Of a stretch of 64,000 nucleotides of DNA, positions 1-13,049 are shown piece by piece. The position numbers were made by a program, and so were the translations under genes. The notes beneath the pieces are model-generated. The model worked only from the letters and a program-made list of their open reading frames with translations. It made no database searches and was not told the origin of the DNA. The DNA is from Torymus aiolomorphi (lineage: Eukaryota > Arthropoda > Insecta > Hymenoptera > Torymidae): NCBI GenBank assembly GCA_036365515.1, contig CM070873.1, positions 226,253,876 to 226,317,875 of the forward strand, read 5' to 3'. The first letter of the stretch is position 1. Each line of letters starts with the position of its first letter.

Positions 1-107
1 GGAACATGATCTACTTTTGAAAAATTCTTTGTGCAACGCGGTACTTACAGATATTAATGAAAAGAACTATTTCATTCATGCAGCTAAAACTTAGCCTTGC
101 TCTACAG

Positions 108-720
108 ATCTTTTAAATAATAAAAGAGCTGCTGCCAATTCATCGGCACTTAGCTTCCTCAAACTTAATTTATTATTCCATTAAATTAGTTATTAACTAA
201 AAGAAAATTACGAAATACGAACATAAATATTGACCTAAAACTTTAATAGAGTGGTAGAATGTTATAAAACTTAGAATAATTTACTCTTTATTTTTTATGT
301 TTATGTAATTTCCAATAACAGCTTTACACATTACCTTAGTAATTCAAAAAATTTTTTAAAATACGTTTTTTGCAAAACTATGGAGATACAAAGCTATTTA
401 CATCTCTAAGGTATTACAGATTTCTTCATAGAATTTTTCGTTATTTGATTTGGTTTTTGAATTATTCAAAACAAGTTTAATCATCAGTTCTTCATATTCA
501 GTTGAGAAACAATATATAAGAAAAATAATAAGCAAAACTCAATAATTAAAAAAAAATAATGAAAATACGAAATACCAATAAATAGGTAATGTATATATAA
601 TACCTATGAGGGTGCGGGGCGTGTGTGCCATATAGGCACACACACACACACACATTTTCTAAATAATGCATATTTCAACTCTGGGAAGTCAGAAACATCG
701 ATACTCACCGAAATCTCAAA
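108..720 (+). repeat. Truncated copy of the hairpin-ended dispersed repeat
   Basis: The left end (about 112-180) matches the start of the 27300-29183 repeat: GCTGCCAATTCAT followed by TAGCTTCCTCAAACTTAA. A short CA tract at 638-655 and the phrase ACATTTTCTAAATAATG correspond to the other end of the family. The middle is diverged and shortened, and the terminal hairpin is missing. Nothing here codes. Confidence 0.6.
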
Positions 721-2270
721 GTCAAAAATTTCAGATATAAAGCTTTCTCTTTGAGAAAAAAACGATTGATGAAAGATTAGTCAGTCAGTCAGCCAGTTTA
801 AAAAAGAAATAAAAAAAGTTAAACCTTAATACTTTTTTTAATATTATAAATGATTTTTCTTGAACAACGAACTCGGTTAAAAATTTAAAAAACTAGATCC
901 CTGCAAAATTTCATGAAGGGTAGTTTATTTTGACTCGTGTTATCGCGCAACAACGAAAACGCATAAACAAAGTTTACCTCAAATATCGTATCCTAAATTT
1001 AAAAAAAAATTATCATTACATTATATTTTGTAATAATCTTGTATAAAATGTGCTTGCCGAAATCTGTTTTAAAAGATATGACATGAGAATAAAAAGATTT
1101 AAAAAATTTTGAAAAAATCAATTTTTAAACTATATTTATTCTATAGCATGATAAGCATCATTGTTTGTCAAATAAAAAAATATAAATAAAATAAATCAAA
1201 ATATAAATAAAGTTTTGAATTAAAATATATTACAAAGCAATCAGAACAGTTGTAGAACTCATTTTACTCTAGTTATCGTTGAACATATGAAAACGATTTT
1301 TCATAAAACAATTCGTATATTAGGCATAAGTATAACAATTTTCATCGCGATATCTTTTATTAATATCGAAATATAACCTAAGTACCTCCTTAGTTATTAA
1401 TAATATTTTTATTATATAGCTAAATTATATAGCTGGAAATTTGTTTTCATTATAGATAATTGATACATATTGCATCGAGTGTATGATTTATATTAGTAAA
1501 GTATTAACTTCAAAGTCTAAAAAAACTGTAAAATTGTTTTATAAAAATTGAAAAAAAATGTTTTCAAAATAATTTTGGAATCATTGAGTAGTACACTTAC
1601 GCAAGCCGTTTTCCCCGAATAACTATTCAGGGGAAGCCGAGATTTAAACCACTTTTTTAAAGTTTGGGCCCACTCTCTATCCCTCTTCTAGCCCAACGAT
1701 ACCATCGAACCTCCTTAATAGAGATAAGGTAAAGTCGATAATAGAATAAAGGAATATTTATGTTTAAAGAAACATAATTTATAAATAAAAGAAGAGCTCT
1801 ACATAAAAATATTCCTTTAAAATGTCCTCTTTCAAACAAAAAATCATTAATAGTACTTTTGATTTAAAAACTTGATCAATTTTGAATACTTTACTTCATT
1901 ATAAATTAAGTCATGAGGTATTATATGACACAATTTGCCGTATTATTACGGCAAGTGATTTGTCATAGCAAATCACTTTTCTATGACAAAGGCTATGATG
2001 CCCGAGAGTTGTAAACAAGTGACAATAATAGTTGGTGTATGCGTTTTGAAGTGTATTATAAAAAATTTATATTTAGGGCAAATGAATATTTGCATTATGT
2101 TATATATGAAATAAGTTTCACAAGGGGATGTACACCAAGATATATTATCCCTACATCTGAAATTTGTTGTTAAAAAGTAAGATACGTGAACTTAAATTTT
2201 AATTCCGAAAACCAAATTTAAAAGCGTTGACACTATCAATCATTTTTATATTACGTATAGATTTACAGAA
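721..2270. other. AT-rich intergenic DNA
   Basis: No coding region is supported. Short open frames are AT-rich and have no recognisable domain. The only structure I see is a compact pair of alternative hairpins at 1935-1990, listed separately. Confidence 0.6.
1935..1990. other. Cluster of overlapping perfect hairpins
   Basis: TTGCCGTA (1935-1942) pairs with TACGGCAA (1947-1954). Next, AGTGATTTG (1954-1962) pairs with CAAATCACT (1969-1977). TTTGTCATAG (1959-1968) can instead pair with CTATGACAAA (1981-1990). The second and third stems share bases and exclude each other. All arms are perfect. The function is unknown; a decayed terminus of a small mobile element is as likely as an RNA switch. 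Confidence 0.55.
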
Positions 2271-3567
<1,297 letters not shown>

Positions 3568-4084
3568 TTAGCCCTTTCGTACCGAGACCCCTTTCCCGGG
3601 AAAAAAGTGACTTTGTTTTGTATACTATAATTGTGGAGGCTTTAACTAAGATCAATCGACAGTTTTTTTTCCAAAAGTGTCGATAAGTACTATTTTCCAA
3701 GTGGATCCTGGGGGACCCATACAATCCATACCCGCCAATAGAATTATTTTATTGAACTCTGATAGTGATAAATTCTTAGTACGTTGCCTCATTAACCACT
3801 CAGAATAAAAAAAAAAAAACCATTAACCATTTTTTTATTCTAAAATAAACCATTCAAGGTTCGAATTTTCGTCAAATCCCAATTTTCATCGCCGAGCCCT
3901 TTTTTAATGTACTGAACGAAACGGAAAAAAACAAAAAAATTTAATTTTAATGGATAGAGGGACTTCCCCTTGAATAAGAGAACATGACTAAATAAGTAGA
4001 TTTAAAAAATTATTTAATTTCAGATTTCTACAGCATGTTGAACAAAGTGAGTCCTACAGGACCCATACGGTACGAAAGAGTTAA
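3568..4084. mobile_element. TTAA-type short inverted-repeat element
   Basis: The left end reads TTAG then CCCTTTCGTACCG. The right end is CGGTACGAAAGAG then TTAA (4081-4084). The ends are inverted repeats with one mismatch, and the flanks fit a TTAA duplication with one decayed copy. GGGACCCATAC-type words recur just inside both ends. TTAA targets and TTAACCCTTT-like termini are typical of piggyBac-class non-autonomous elements. No transposase is encoded. Confidence 0.6.
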
Positions 4085-5164
4085 TACCATTACGTCAACG
4101 TCAACCATTAATTAAAAAAGTTTAATAACTTGCTCGTACCCAAGATGCTTCTTTTCTTCTACTTTCATTCAGATCGATCCTGAGTAATATACAAATTTTT
4201 TCTTTGCTTGGTAACATTTAAATTATCGTATTATAAATCCAGTGAAGTAAATGAAATATGTAATTACTTGTATGATATCTTGATTATATGACTTGTATGT
4301 GTGCGTGTTTTGTCCGAAGCAAAAAGTAATTTACTGAGACTCATTCGAAAAACATACAATTAAACTGATCTTTCCGCATTTCGGAATATGATTTAGTGAA
4401 ATGCCAATAAACAGGAAATTTATCAGAAATACTGTAAATGTGCGCAGGGTCGTAAAAGCTGCAAATGGCTGATAAATTTGAATACAAGAATATGATCAAC
4501 ATGTAAATTAAATTCTATATGGCAATGATGAGTTTTCAAAATAACAACGGTAATTATATATGTTCAAACTGTATCGAGATAAATATAATTTTTAAAACTA
4601 ATTTCTCACAAAATAAAAATACAATACAAAATATTTCGCCTATCCAAATATTCGCGATATTTTACTTATAAATTTACAAAAGAAGTTAGAGAGAGAATTT
4701 CATAATGCATAAATAGTACACTACATTAAACAGCTGTAAAAATATACTCCAAACTTAATATTCTAGATCTAAATATACAAACTATGACACTGGTCTTGAA
4801 GGCGTCGGCGAGTGAAGGCGACGGCGGTGAAGGCAATATAGTAATTATATTTTTCTGACATTTATACATAACTTTTTCAAGTTAATATTAATAACTCAAC
4901 TAATTGACATTTTTGTGGAGAAAATAGGATTTTTCTTTAAATAAATACAACCTGCCGCATAATATACTATACACTCTTCGTACATAAACACCCAAGTTAG
5001 AAGAATTATATTATAATTCACAAAAACTAAAAACACTTTACCAAAATAAAGTCAACGAAGCAGACAAAAAAGAACAAACGCTGGTCTTATAGAGTGAAAC
5101 TATAGATCTACCTTCGAAAAAACTGTACCTTCTTCGCTTCGATCCCAAAGACAGTGGCTTCTAT
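4085..5164. other. AT-rich intergenic DNA
   Basis: No gene seen. A short GC-rich run with GGCG-AAGGCG words lies at about 4797-4836. Confidence 0.55.
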
Positions 5165-5640
5165 GTGTGTCAGCCTACAATGCGGCTCGATCGACAAGCT
5201 CTCGACCTCGGCAAGCAGTCAGCTTGATTCTCTCCAAACTTACTTCAACTATCCTATAGCAAGCACTCGATACGCGCGAGCGCGAGAACCGTGAACCACG
5301 GAACTCCGGAGCTTGCGAGCTCGCGGGGACACAGAGCTGGGCGACGGGAGGCGGAAGAGCGAGGGTTCGGGAACGAGGCACACGTGTGCGCTCGGGTGGC
5401 CGTCGGCGCGTGCACTGAATCGGTCGTCGCTCTCTGCCCGCGCGCGCGCGCACCAGTCGACGAGACGGGTTCGAATGCGCGCGCGCGCGCCCGCTTGCTC
5501 AAGCCTCCCCCGCGCTCGGCTGCAATGTCGTCGCCGTGGTGACCGTGGGACTCGGCGCGCGCTCGCGCGGGAAACGCGGAAGGCGCGCCAGGGGCGCGGA
5601 AGAGAAGTTACGAGATTCAACAGTATATAGGAGTGTGATT
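5165..5640. promoter_or_regulatory. CpG-rich island, possible promoter or 5' exon region
   Basis: This stretch is far richer in G, C and CpG than the surrounding sequence and includes CGCGCGCG tracts at about 5438-5450 and 5477-5490. Overlapping open frames exist on both strands, as expected for any GC-rich stretch, and none shows a domain or codon pattern I trust. In AT-rich insect genomes such islands often mark promoters and 5' UTRs, so I annotate it that way with low confidence. Strand and downstream gene are not identifiable. Confidence 0.3.
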
Positions 5641-5699
5641 TACTAATTTTAGTGTTAAGGAATATAGCATACTCATTCAATTAAAGTTAAAATTCTATA

Positions 5700-5774
5700 G
5701 GGATTAGTAAAATATATATAATGTTTAGCACATTGGAATCGAAATACACTATTTTTATAAAATGTCCGTATGGA

Positions 5775-5820
<46 letters not shown>

Positions 5821-6570
5821 TGTGTTGCTGTGTGTATGTGTGTGTGTGTGTGTGTGTGTGATCGAATGCGACCTAAAAAATTTAAATCAGTTCATAATTC
5901 ATGAAATGGTATAGGCATTCAAACACAACCTCAAAAACACAGAATTTTATGTTCATATTCAGCCCTATAGAGGAGGTCTATGAAATTCTAGGGAAATGAA
6001 TTAATTTATTTCTGAAAGTTGGCGCGAAAACAAAACAAAATCTTTTTTGAAAATTAAAATAGATCAAAATTGAAGCCCGGTAATACATATCTATCTACAT
6101 GTTTTTGAGAAAAAATTCGATTTCATTTTTGTACGATAATAGCGTCAAAATTCAAATCACCATTTTGTTGACAATTATTGATATATTAAATTCAAATTCA
6201 TAGGGTAATTATAGTAAATGATATAATTTAATTATATATGTGTATAATTTCATTAAAATCTCACGATTTCTTCTGAACTAGCAGTTGAAAAATATTTTAG
6301 AAAAAAATTCGTTTTTTTTTTACCGTACGATAATAAAATTATCAACCAACCTTTATAAAACAGAGAGGTATATTGAATCATAAAAAAATAAGAAATACAA
6401 TATCCCCTAAGTTTTATGACATCCTACCTCTCTTTAAAAATTTTAAATCACATTTAAGTTAATTTATAGCAAACTTGTTATCAATAATTAATTTAATAGA
6501 GTTATAAATTAAGTTTAAAAAAGCTAAGAGGCAATGCATTGGCAGCAGTTTTGTCTTTTATCTGCTTGTG
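5700..6570 (-). repeat. Truncated copy of the hairpin-ended dispersed repeat
   Basis: It shares GGAATCGAAATACACTATTTTTA, shown here in part, then AAAATGTCCGTATGGATG and a GT tract (5779-5861) with the copies at 44281 and 29080. It ends near 6530-6560 with the reversed family start (GGCAATGCATTGGCAGCAG). The terminal GCTTCCTC hairpin is absent. A diverged start motif in the other orientation lies at about 6645-6680. Confidence 0.65.
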
Positions 6571-7196
6571 AATATATTGATATCAGTCTTAGCAGTTAAT
6601 ACTTTTTTTTAATTATTTCATCTTATTTTTTATGGCAATAAAAACCTGCTGCTTATTCATTGGTGTGTAGCTTCAGAAAAATTTAACTACTGATGCTTTA
6701 TATTAATCTATTTAATGTCAATTATTGACATTCTTACACCTAAATCGTGTTGGATCATCTGTTATATGATTATTATAGAAAATACAAAGAATAACATTTT
6801 GAATTTCATGTTTTTGGTTGCTATGTGAATTAAAAAATATCCCGCATAACAAGAAATACTTTGGAACTGATCGCGGACTGACAGCGGTATCAACTGATCG
6901 ATAAGCACCTTTTATATGTAGGCTTCCATTTGCCGCCGCTATACCGCGCATCGTTAAGAGACTTCCCTGAAACATTTGAACGCCGATAATGTAATTGCTA
7001 TGAGAATCAAACGATTGAAGGTCACTTGCTTTAATTACCGTAAATTTTGTCTATGTAATATTTGGTAACAAATACACACCATTGCATTAACAATTTTGTC
7101 ACATGGGTGTGGAATGCGTGACATACGAGATAGATCAGGTTATATCTAGCAATGTGATGAACATTCAATAGAAGACACGCATAAGTTTTTATAGTT
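6571..7196. other. AT-rich DNA without a supported gene
   Basis: Minus-strand frames of 85-89 codons occur here and in the next interval, but they show no domain and have poor composition. I consider them chance frames. Confidence 0.5.
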
Positions 7197-7262
7197 CTGG
7201 TGGAAAAGCATTCGCCACGAAGACGGTAGGCCCCGGATCCGATTCCCGGCCGAGACACGCCA
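7197..7262 (+). other. tRNA-like sequence (pseudogene or SINE head)
   Basis: GGTGGAAAAGCATTCGCCAC followed by GGTAGGCCCCGGATCCGATT and CCCGGCCGAG resembles the D-arm to T-arm stretch of a tRNA: an A-box-like part, then a B-box-like part. The T-loop is altered (GATCCGATTCC rather than GGTTCGANTCC), and I could not fold a full cloverleaf or assign an anticodon. A tRNA-derived SINE remnant is the likeliest reading. Confidence 0.35.
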
Positions 7263-9297
7263 TATCTCGAGTGGCGGTATTTTATCCAGTTTTGCTCCAT
7301 TCATTTATTATTCACGAGTCCTCACTCATAACATCATAATATTGAACAAATTGAAATAATTGTTACAAGGAATAACCAGAGTACCCATTTGTAAGCAATT
7401 AAAAGTTTTGTATGCAACTATTTTCTGGTTAGATTCAAAAACCTTTCCTTTTATCACAGACACACCTTTTCTTTTATCACATATTATCTTGTAATATTTT
7501 CGTTGAAAAAGTAAACTTTTTGTTATGAGAATAAAAAACTTTCATTTTGCCATTTTTGTTTTGTTTATGTAATACGGTTGGATACAAAATTTGTCTTAAA
7601 CGAAAAATGCTCATAAGAACCATTTACATACTAGCAAATATAATCAAAGTGATTCTGATCAGAGGATAATTAATAAATTATACTCATTATAAGCAATAGC
7701 AAGGTTAATTGAACGAATACAATTAACCACAATAATAATAGTGATGGTCAGTGGTTATTACAGCTCGAGTAATTGTATAATGGACTATATAATTAATTAT
7801 GTCAGTCAGAAATTAATTATTGATGTCAATATTATTTATAAATCCTATCTTACGTAGTAAAACAAAGCTAGTCATCTAACGACTTCAATTTGTCATTTAT
7901 TAGCGAACTACCTTTACGTTGGAAAAAATAAGCCATCACGTACAATACGTAAAGTTTCTTTGTTTTTTTTTTTAACAATGGCCTTTTCAATTTGGATATG
8001 CAACGCTTCAGTTGTTTTTAGATTTAACAATAGCTACACATTGAAAAAAAAAAAAAAAAAAAAAAACAAGTAAAGTTTTACTGTAGATAGACTTGAATTA
8101 TGTAATTAAAAGATGAGTCATTGACAGCTTACTCAAAAAAATTGACTTTTTTGCATTCATACTCCTAGTTTAGACACGTTCCGGATAATTGATATGAAAA
8201 AAAATTTCACACGCTTGTTACTAAACAGTGAAGCATACAGTACTAACATGCATCATGATAATTTTTTACTATTATATGTATGATGAGTCAGATACTGTAC
8301 TAAACACGTTGAAGAAACCTTGACAATTTTTGTAAAATTTTGACGATTATTTCTCGAGTAATTGTTTGAATAAAAAACTCAACATAAAAGAATAATTTTT
8401 TTATTCCAATTTCATGTTACTTTGTGCAATTGAAAACTATTTACGAAATGAAATAGAGAACTATTTTAAAAATTGAAATTATAATTCCATTCTCTTGCAA
8501 TAAAATTAAAAAATTTGTATTTATAGCATTTTTCGAGATTAAATATACCTTAACTGTATTTAATAAATATAAAAATGTTTTTCAACAAACAGAAACATTT
8601 AAATACTATTTTGTCCTTTTTTTATAGATGAATTTAATTATTCTAATTCAATAAATTAAATTTTCAAATATAACCATGGGAGTAAACAGGTTGTTATATT
8701 TCTTTTACACCTGCTCTTATAAGGAAGAAAAAGTCATTTCCGTTGCTAATAAATACAAAGAAGATTGAAGAAACCTTTTCATATATTATAATTACATTAG
8801 TATGCTAGTGAAATGATCGAGAAATTCCCTGTTAAAGTCAAGACAGCGCGGGTGTTTTCAAGGTTTCTCTTTCAAGTGCACTAGAGCGAAATGTTTCATA
8901 AGCTAAACGTTATGACTATCAAGTGTCGGAAAGATTACCCAGGCATCTGGAAAATTAACATTTCTTGCCTGTATAGAATCACATGAACCTTACTCGAAGG
9001 CTCGTTAATTTTCCCGTCACAGTGTTAAATCGTCTCCCCCCCCCCCTCTCCGTCTCTCTCTCTCTCTCTCCCCGGAGGAGATGCATCTTTGTCTCATTCT
9101 GTCATTAGTCGCATATATAAAATTATTTTGCGCAAAATGAAATACACTGTTCCAATAACATTCTTGTTTCGATAGAATAGATTCCTTTAATGTTGCCATT
9201 TATCTGAAAATTTGATGCATTGTTAAAAGCCAACGCTGTTTTTTTTGTTTTTATGATATTGAAAAGCTGTACGAAATTCGCAATTGATAGATCCAAT
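7263..9297. other. AT-rich intergenic DNA
   Basis: No supported gene. It contains a poly-A run at about 8044-8066 and a C-run with a CT tract at about 9034-9073. It may be intronic or intergenic. Confidence 0.55.
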
Positions 9298-10526
9298 TTA
9301 AGGTAAAGTACCCAATTTGAAACGATTTTCGGGGCTTTTTTTCAATTAAAAAAATGAATAACTAAATCACATAAAAGTGAATACTATCATAGCTCATTCG
9401 AAGCGCTAATTCTCTTAGAATAAATATCTTTTTTCAAATTTGAAATTAATTCTATATTTCATAAATTATTATCAAAATAGTGACAGTGATTTTAGTGCCT
9501 ATTATGAAACACGATTTTCCTGCTAGCACCTATGTTTCATAATTACAACCCCTATTATGAAACAGAATAAAATATCCTTTTTCTAGCTTTTATCACGTTT
9601 TTGGTACTTACACAACTTATTCTTAATGTTAAAATTGTTTATAATATACAAAAAATGTGAAAAAGTTTTACTTTATATTAGTTTCCAAATTTATCAATAA
9701 TTCTAAATTAAATGCTTATACAGTGTAACAGTTCCTACTGTTTCATTTATAAATTGGAAATTATATTGATTCTGGTGGAATTCACCGTTTAAAAATTTGC
9801 ATAAACATCATAGAAATATTCTATCTTCATTTTTCTGTAAAATAAAATATTATTTACCTTATATATTACTAAATGTGCACAAGTAGCGTAGGTGTGCACC
9901 GCCTATTCCTATGTACACACGTTTTAGAGGTTAGATTTCTGGACAAATAATTTATACTTTTTGAAGAATTTGTAGGTTTAACGATGAAAATATAAGTTCA
10001 GAACAACATATAAACTTTTATTCTACTTAAATTAATGTGAAATGATCGAAGGAATTCTTAAAAAAGACCATTTTTACCGATTCATAAATAGGGCCCCTCG
10101 TAAATTTTGGCACCTATTGTGAAATAGCTGTTTATTTTATGAAAAAGTAAGAAAAACTAGTAAATGTGTATATAAACTGAATCTATGGTTCAAAAACTAT
10201 GAACTATAATATGCGCTTAAAAAAAGCTAAAATATCAAATAATCACGAAAAAAGTCAACAGTAAAAATGAACAGTTTTGGCTCATCTCGCAATCAATTTA
10301 TATGTACTTGTAGATAGCAAGTTTTTCTGAATTTTTTTAAGATCTCACATCACTAAGAATGATATATATTTTTATATATTTGGGAAGCATATAGTCCATA
10401 GATATTAGTATATTTTTAATATTTATTTCTATGATGTTTAATTATGTAGAAAATTCATTTTTATATGACTGTTTCATAATACGAACCACTTTTTACGTTG
10501 TGTCATGATAGGGTACTTTACCTTAA
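9298..10526. mobile_element. TTAA-flanked element with 12-bp terminal inverted repeats
   Basis: TTAA (9298-9301) is followed by GGTAAAGTACCC. The other end is GGGTACTTTACC then TTAA (10523-10526). The perfect 12-bp inverted repeats and TTAA duplications define a 1.22 kb non-autonomous element. Inside, words such as CCTATTATGAAAC and GTTTCATAAT recur at about 9496, 9532, 9550, 10115 and 10470 in both orientations. No transposase frame is present. The target suggests mobilisation by a piggyBac-class enzyme encoded elsewhere. Confidence 0.75.
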
Positions 10527-10587
10527 TAGTTCATCTATATGTATATACGCACGCTTGTGTGTACGTGTGCATGCGTATGTACATGTG

Positions 10588-10588
10588 T

Positions 10589-10666
<78 letters not shown>
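10588..10666. repeat. (AT)n-(GT)n compound microsatellite
   Basis: An AT tract at about 10590-10620 runs into a GT tract to about 10663. All long frames through it are repeat artefacts. Confidence 0.95.
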
Positions 10667-10667
<1 letters not shown>

Positions 10668-10715
10668 CTTGTGCGTTGTATGTGTGCGTGTATTGCTGAG
10701 GTAATCAGGAAATTC

Positions 10716-10996
10716 GGTTATAGTACATTTCGACACTGGTGCGGAAGGTGATGATTGCGAAAAGTCACACGAAGTAAATAATCAACTTCCGCACTCGTTT
10801 CGAACGGTATTTTATACCACGAGAGCCGAAAAATCATACCAAAGTTGTGATTTTGAGGTTAGAGTGGTATAATAGTACATTTCGACACGGGTGGGGAAGT
10901 CACACCACCTAAATAATCGACTTACACACTAGTTTCGAACGGTATTTTATACCACGAGCGCCGAAAAATCATCAAAGTTGTGATTTTGAGGTTAGA
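10716..10996. repeat. Two tandem copies of a ~135-bp dispersed repeat
   Basis: The phrase AGTACATTTCGACACNGGTG begins both copies (about 10720 and 10873). Both then contain TTTCGAACGGTATTTTATAC and end with TTTTGAGGTTAGAGTGGTAT. Related single copies in reverse orientation lie at 30060-30260 and 39560-39755. Confidence 0.75.
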
Positions 10997-11004
10997 GTGG
11001 TATA

Positions 11005-11826
11005 AAATACATATATGTGCAAATCCGCGGACTACAGACAACAACTGGGGTACACAAACGGAAATATTTTTTTTTGAGAGCACACCTACCACATAAGGTT
11101 TTTTCGGTTCTTTGGGGGTCCCCCAACATGAAAATACTCGTGAACACTCATTATCTGTTGCCAAACTTTTTTGCTGACGAAATCAATTTTTCTTATGGAA
11201 ATTTAACATGGGAAAAATGGACGAAAAGTAGTCATTGATGATTAACCAATAGCAAACTATTGAAGAGGCCAAACCAAATTTCACAAAAAAGCGATTAAAG
11301 TTGAAGAATAGAGCTTTAATTTGAGATGAGAATCGTTACAATCGGTCGATTCTGTGCAAAGCTACGTGAATTTGAAAATGGCGAATAATGACGAAAATGA
11401 GCGATTTTTTTCAAATCCACGTAATCTTCAAATTTTGGTCATTTTTCGCCGTTTTCAACTTCACGTAGCTTTGCACAGAATCGACCGATTTGAACGATTC
11501 TCATCTCAAATTAAAGCTTTATTCTTCAACTTTAATCGCTTTTTTGTGGAATTTGGTTTGGCCTCTTCAATAGTTTGCTATTGGTTAATCATCAATGACT
11601 ACTTTTCGTCCATTTTTCCCATGTTAAATTTCCATAAGAAAAATTGATTTCGTCGGCAAAAAAGTTTGGCAACGGATAAGGAGTGTACACGAGCATTTTC
11701 ATGTTGGGGGACCCCCAAAGAACCGAAAAAACCTTATGTGGTAGGTGTGCCCTCAAAAAATATTTTTTCCGTTTTTGTATCCCAGTTGTTGTCTGTAGTC
11801 CGCGGATTTGGACATATATGTATATG
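11005..11826. repeat. Large foldback (inverted repeat) element
   Basis: The left arm begins ACATATATGTGCAAATCCGC and the right arm ends with the complementary GCGGATTTGGACATATATGT. The arms are about 400 bp each around a centre near 11415 and match closely throughout. The mirrored open frames in the two arms are consequences of the symmetry. It lies directly against a hairpin-ended repeat at 11879. No target duplication was identified. Confidence 0.85.
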
Positions 11827-11878
11827 AGCGATTCCAAAAATTATTTCCTTCTTATGTCTTGAAAAAAATTAAAAAATT

Positions 11879-12795
11879 GCTTCCTCCTAGAGGAAGCTTT
11901 GTGAATGTAATTTTTTGAGTTATTGTAAAAACATGTTATAATTGTTTTTCGAGGTGTTAGGAATCAAAATACATGATTTTTGAAAAATGTCTATATGGAT
12001 GTGTGTGTATGTATACGCCTGGATCTCAGCGTCTATTCGATCGATTTTAACCGGACAGGCCTCATTTTTTTTTGTTTTTTTGTGCCTGATGGCGGGTCAA
12101 AAATTCGTTTTTTGATTCGCCGATGCGTTTTTATTTTATTTCAAATTTTCGATTTTCTCAAAATTGATTTTTGCTTTTTTTTTAATGATAAGATCGAGAT
12201 ATTTGAATTGAATGGATAGCATTCGAAAAAGCATTAAAGTACCTATATTTTCTAAAAAAAAATTTCTCTAGCTATCACGGTTCTTTTGTTATTAACAAAA
12301 ACGTGTTTTCTTTTTTAAAGCTTATAACTTCTAAACTAAACGGTCAATATTTTTTTTTAAACTCATGATAATGCAGAATAAAAATAGCTATAATCTGTAT
12401 AAATTTGAATCCATTTTGTCGAATAGTTTCTGAGAAAAAAATTGAAAATTACCAATTTAGATTTTACGCAGCTCGCGGTCGGACGATAGCGTCAATTACC
12501 TGTCTTTTTTTTTTTTTTTTTAAAGCCATTTTTCACAGCTTTAAACTAAAAAAAGTGATATACTTCTTGTGGAGGATTTAAAGTACAACTCTTTATGAAG
12601 AGAATAAGCTTTACCCCATGTCCGTGCGACCTCTCACTCCTGTAGAAATTGATTTTTAAATAAAAGTATTTCTAGTTACATAATTGATTTTAGCAATAAA
12701 TAATTAAGTTATCGCAATCAGCAAAACGGCATTTTATTCGTCTTGAAAAGACCTATTAAAAAATTATCAACTTTTAATAACTATAATACAAAATT
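11879..12795 (-). repeat. Hairpin-ended repeat, copy 1 of a tandem pair
   Basis: It opens with the hairpin GCTTCCTCCTAGAGGAAGC (11879-11897) and TTTGTGAATGTAATTTTTTG. It contains the family phrases TATGGATGTGTGTGTATG, CGATCGATTTTAACCGGACA and TTATTAACAAAAACGT. A second hairpin at 12796 starts another copy in the same orientation. Confidence 0.8.
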
Positions 12796-12952
12796 GCTTC
12801 CTCCTAGAGGAAGCTTTGTTATAGTAATTTTCTGAGTTGTTGTAAAAACATGTTATAATTGTTTTTCGAGGTGTTAGGAATCAAAATACATGATTTTTGA
12901 AAAAGTCTGTATGGAGATGTGTGTTTTTGTGCGTGCGTGCGTGCGTGCGTGC

Positions 12953-13049
<97 letters not shown>

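Noticed and set aside
5249..5680. 143-codon minus-strand frame and overlapping frames
   Set aside because: GC-rich DNA suppresses stop codons in all frames. Several frames overlap, the residue use is Arg/Ala/Ser-rich, and no domain is seen.
10922..11837. Mirrored 73-97 codon frames
   Set aside because: They arise from the foldback's symmetry. Opposite arms give the same peptide by construction, and it resembles nothing known.
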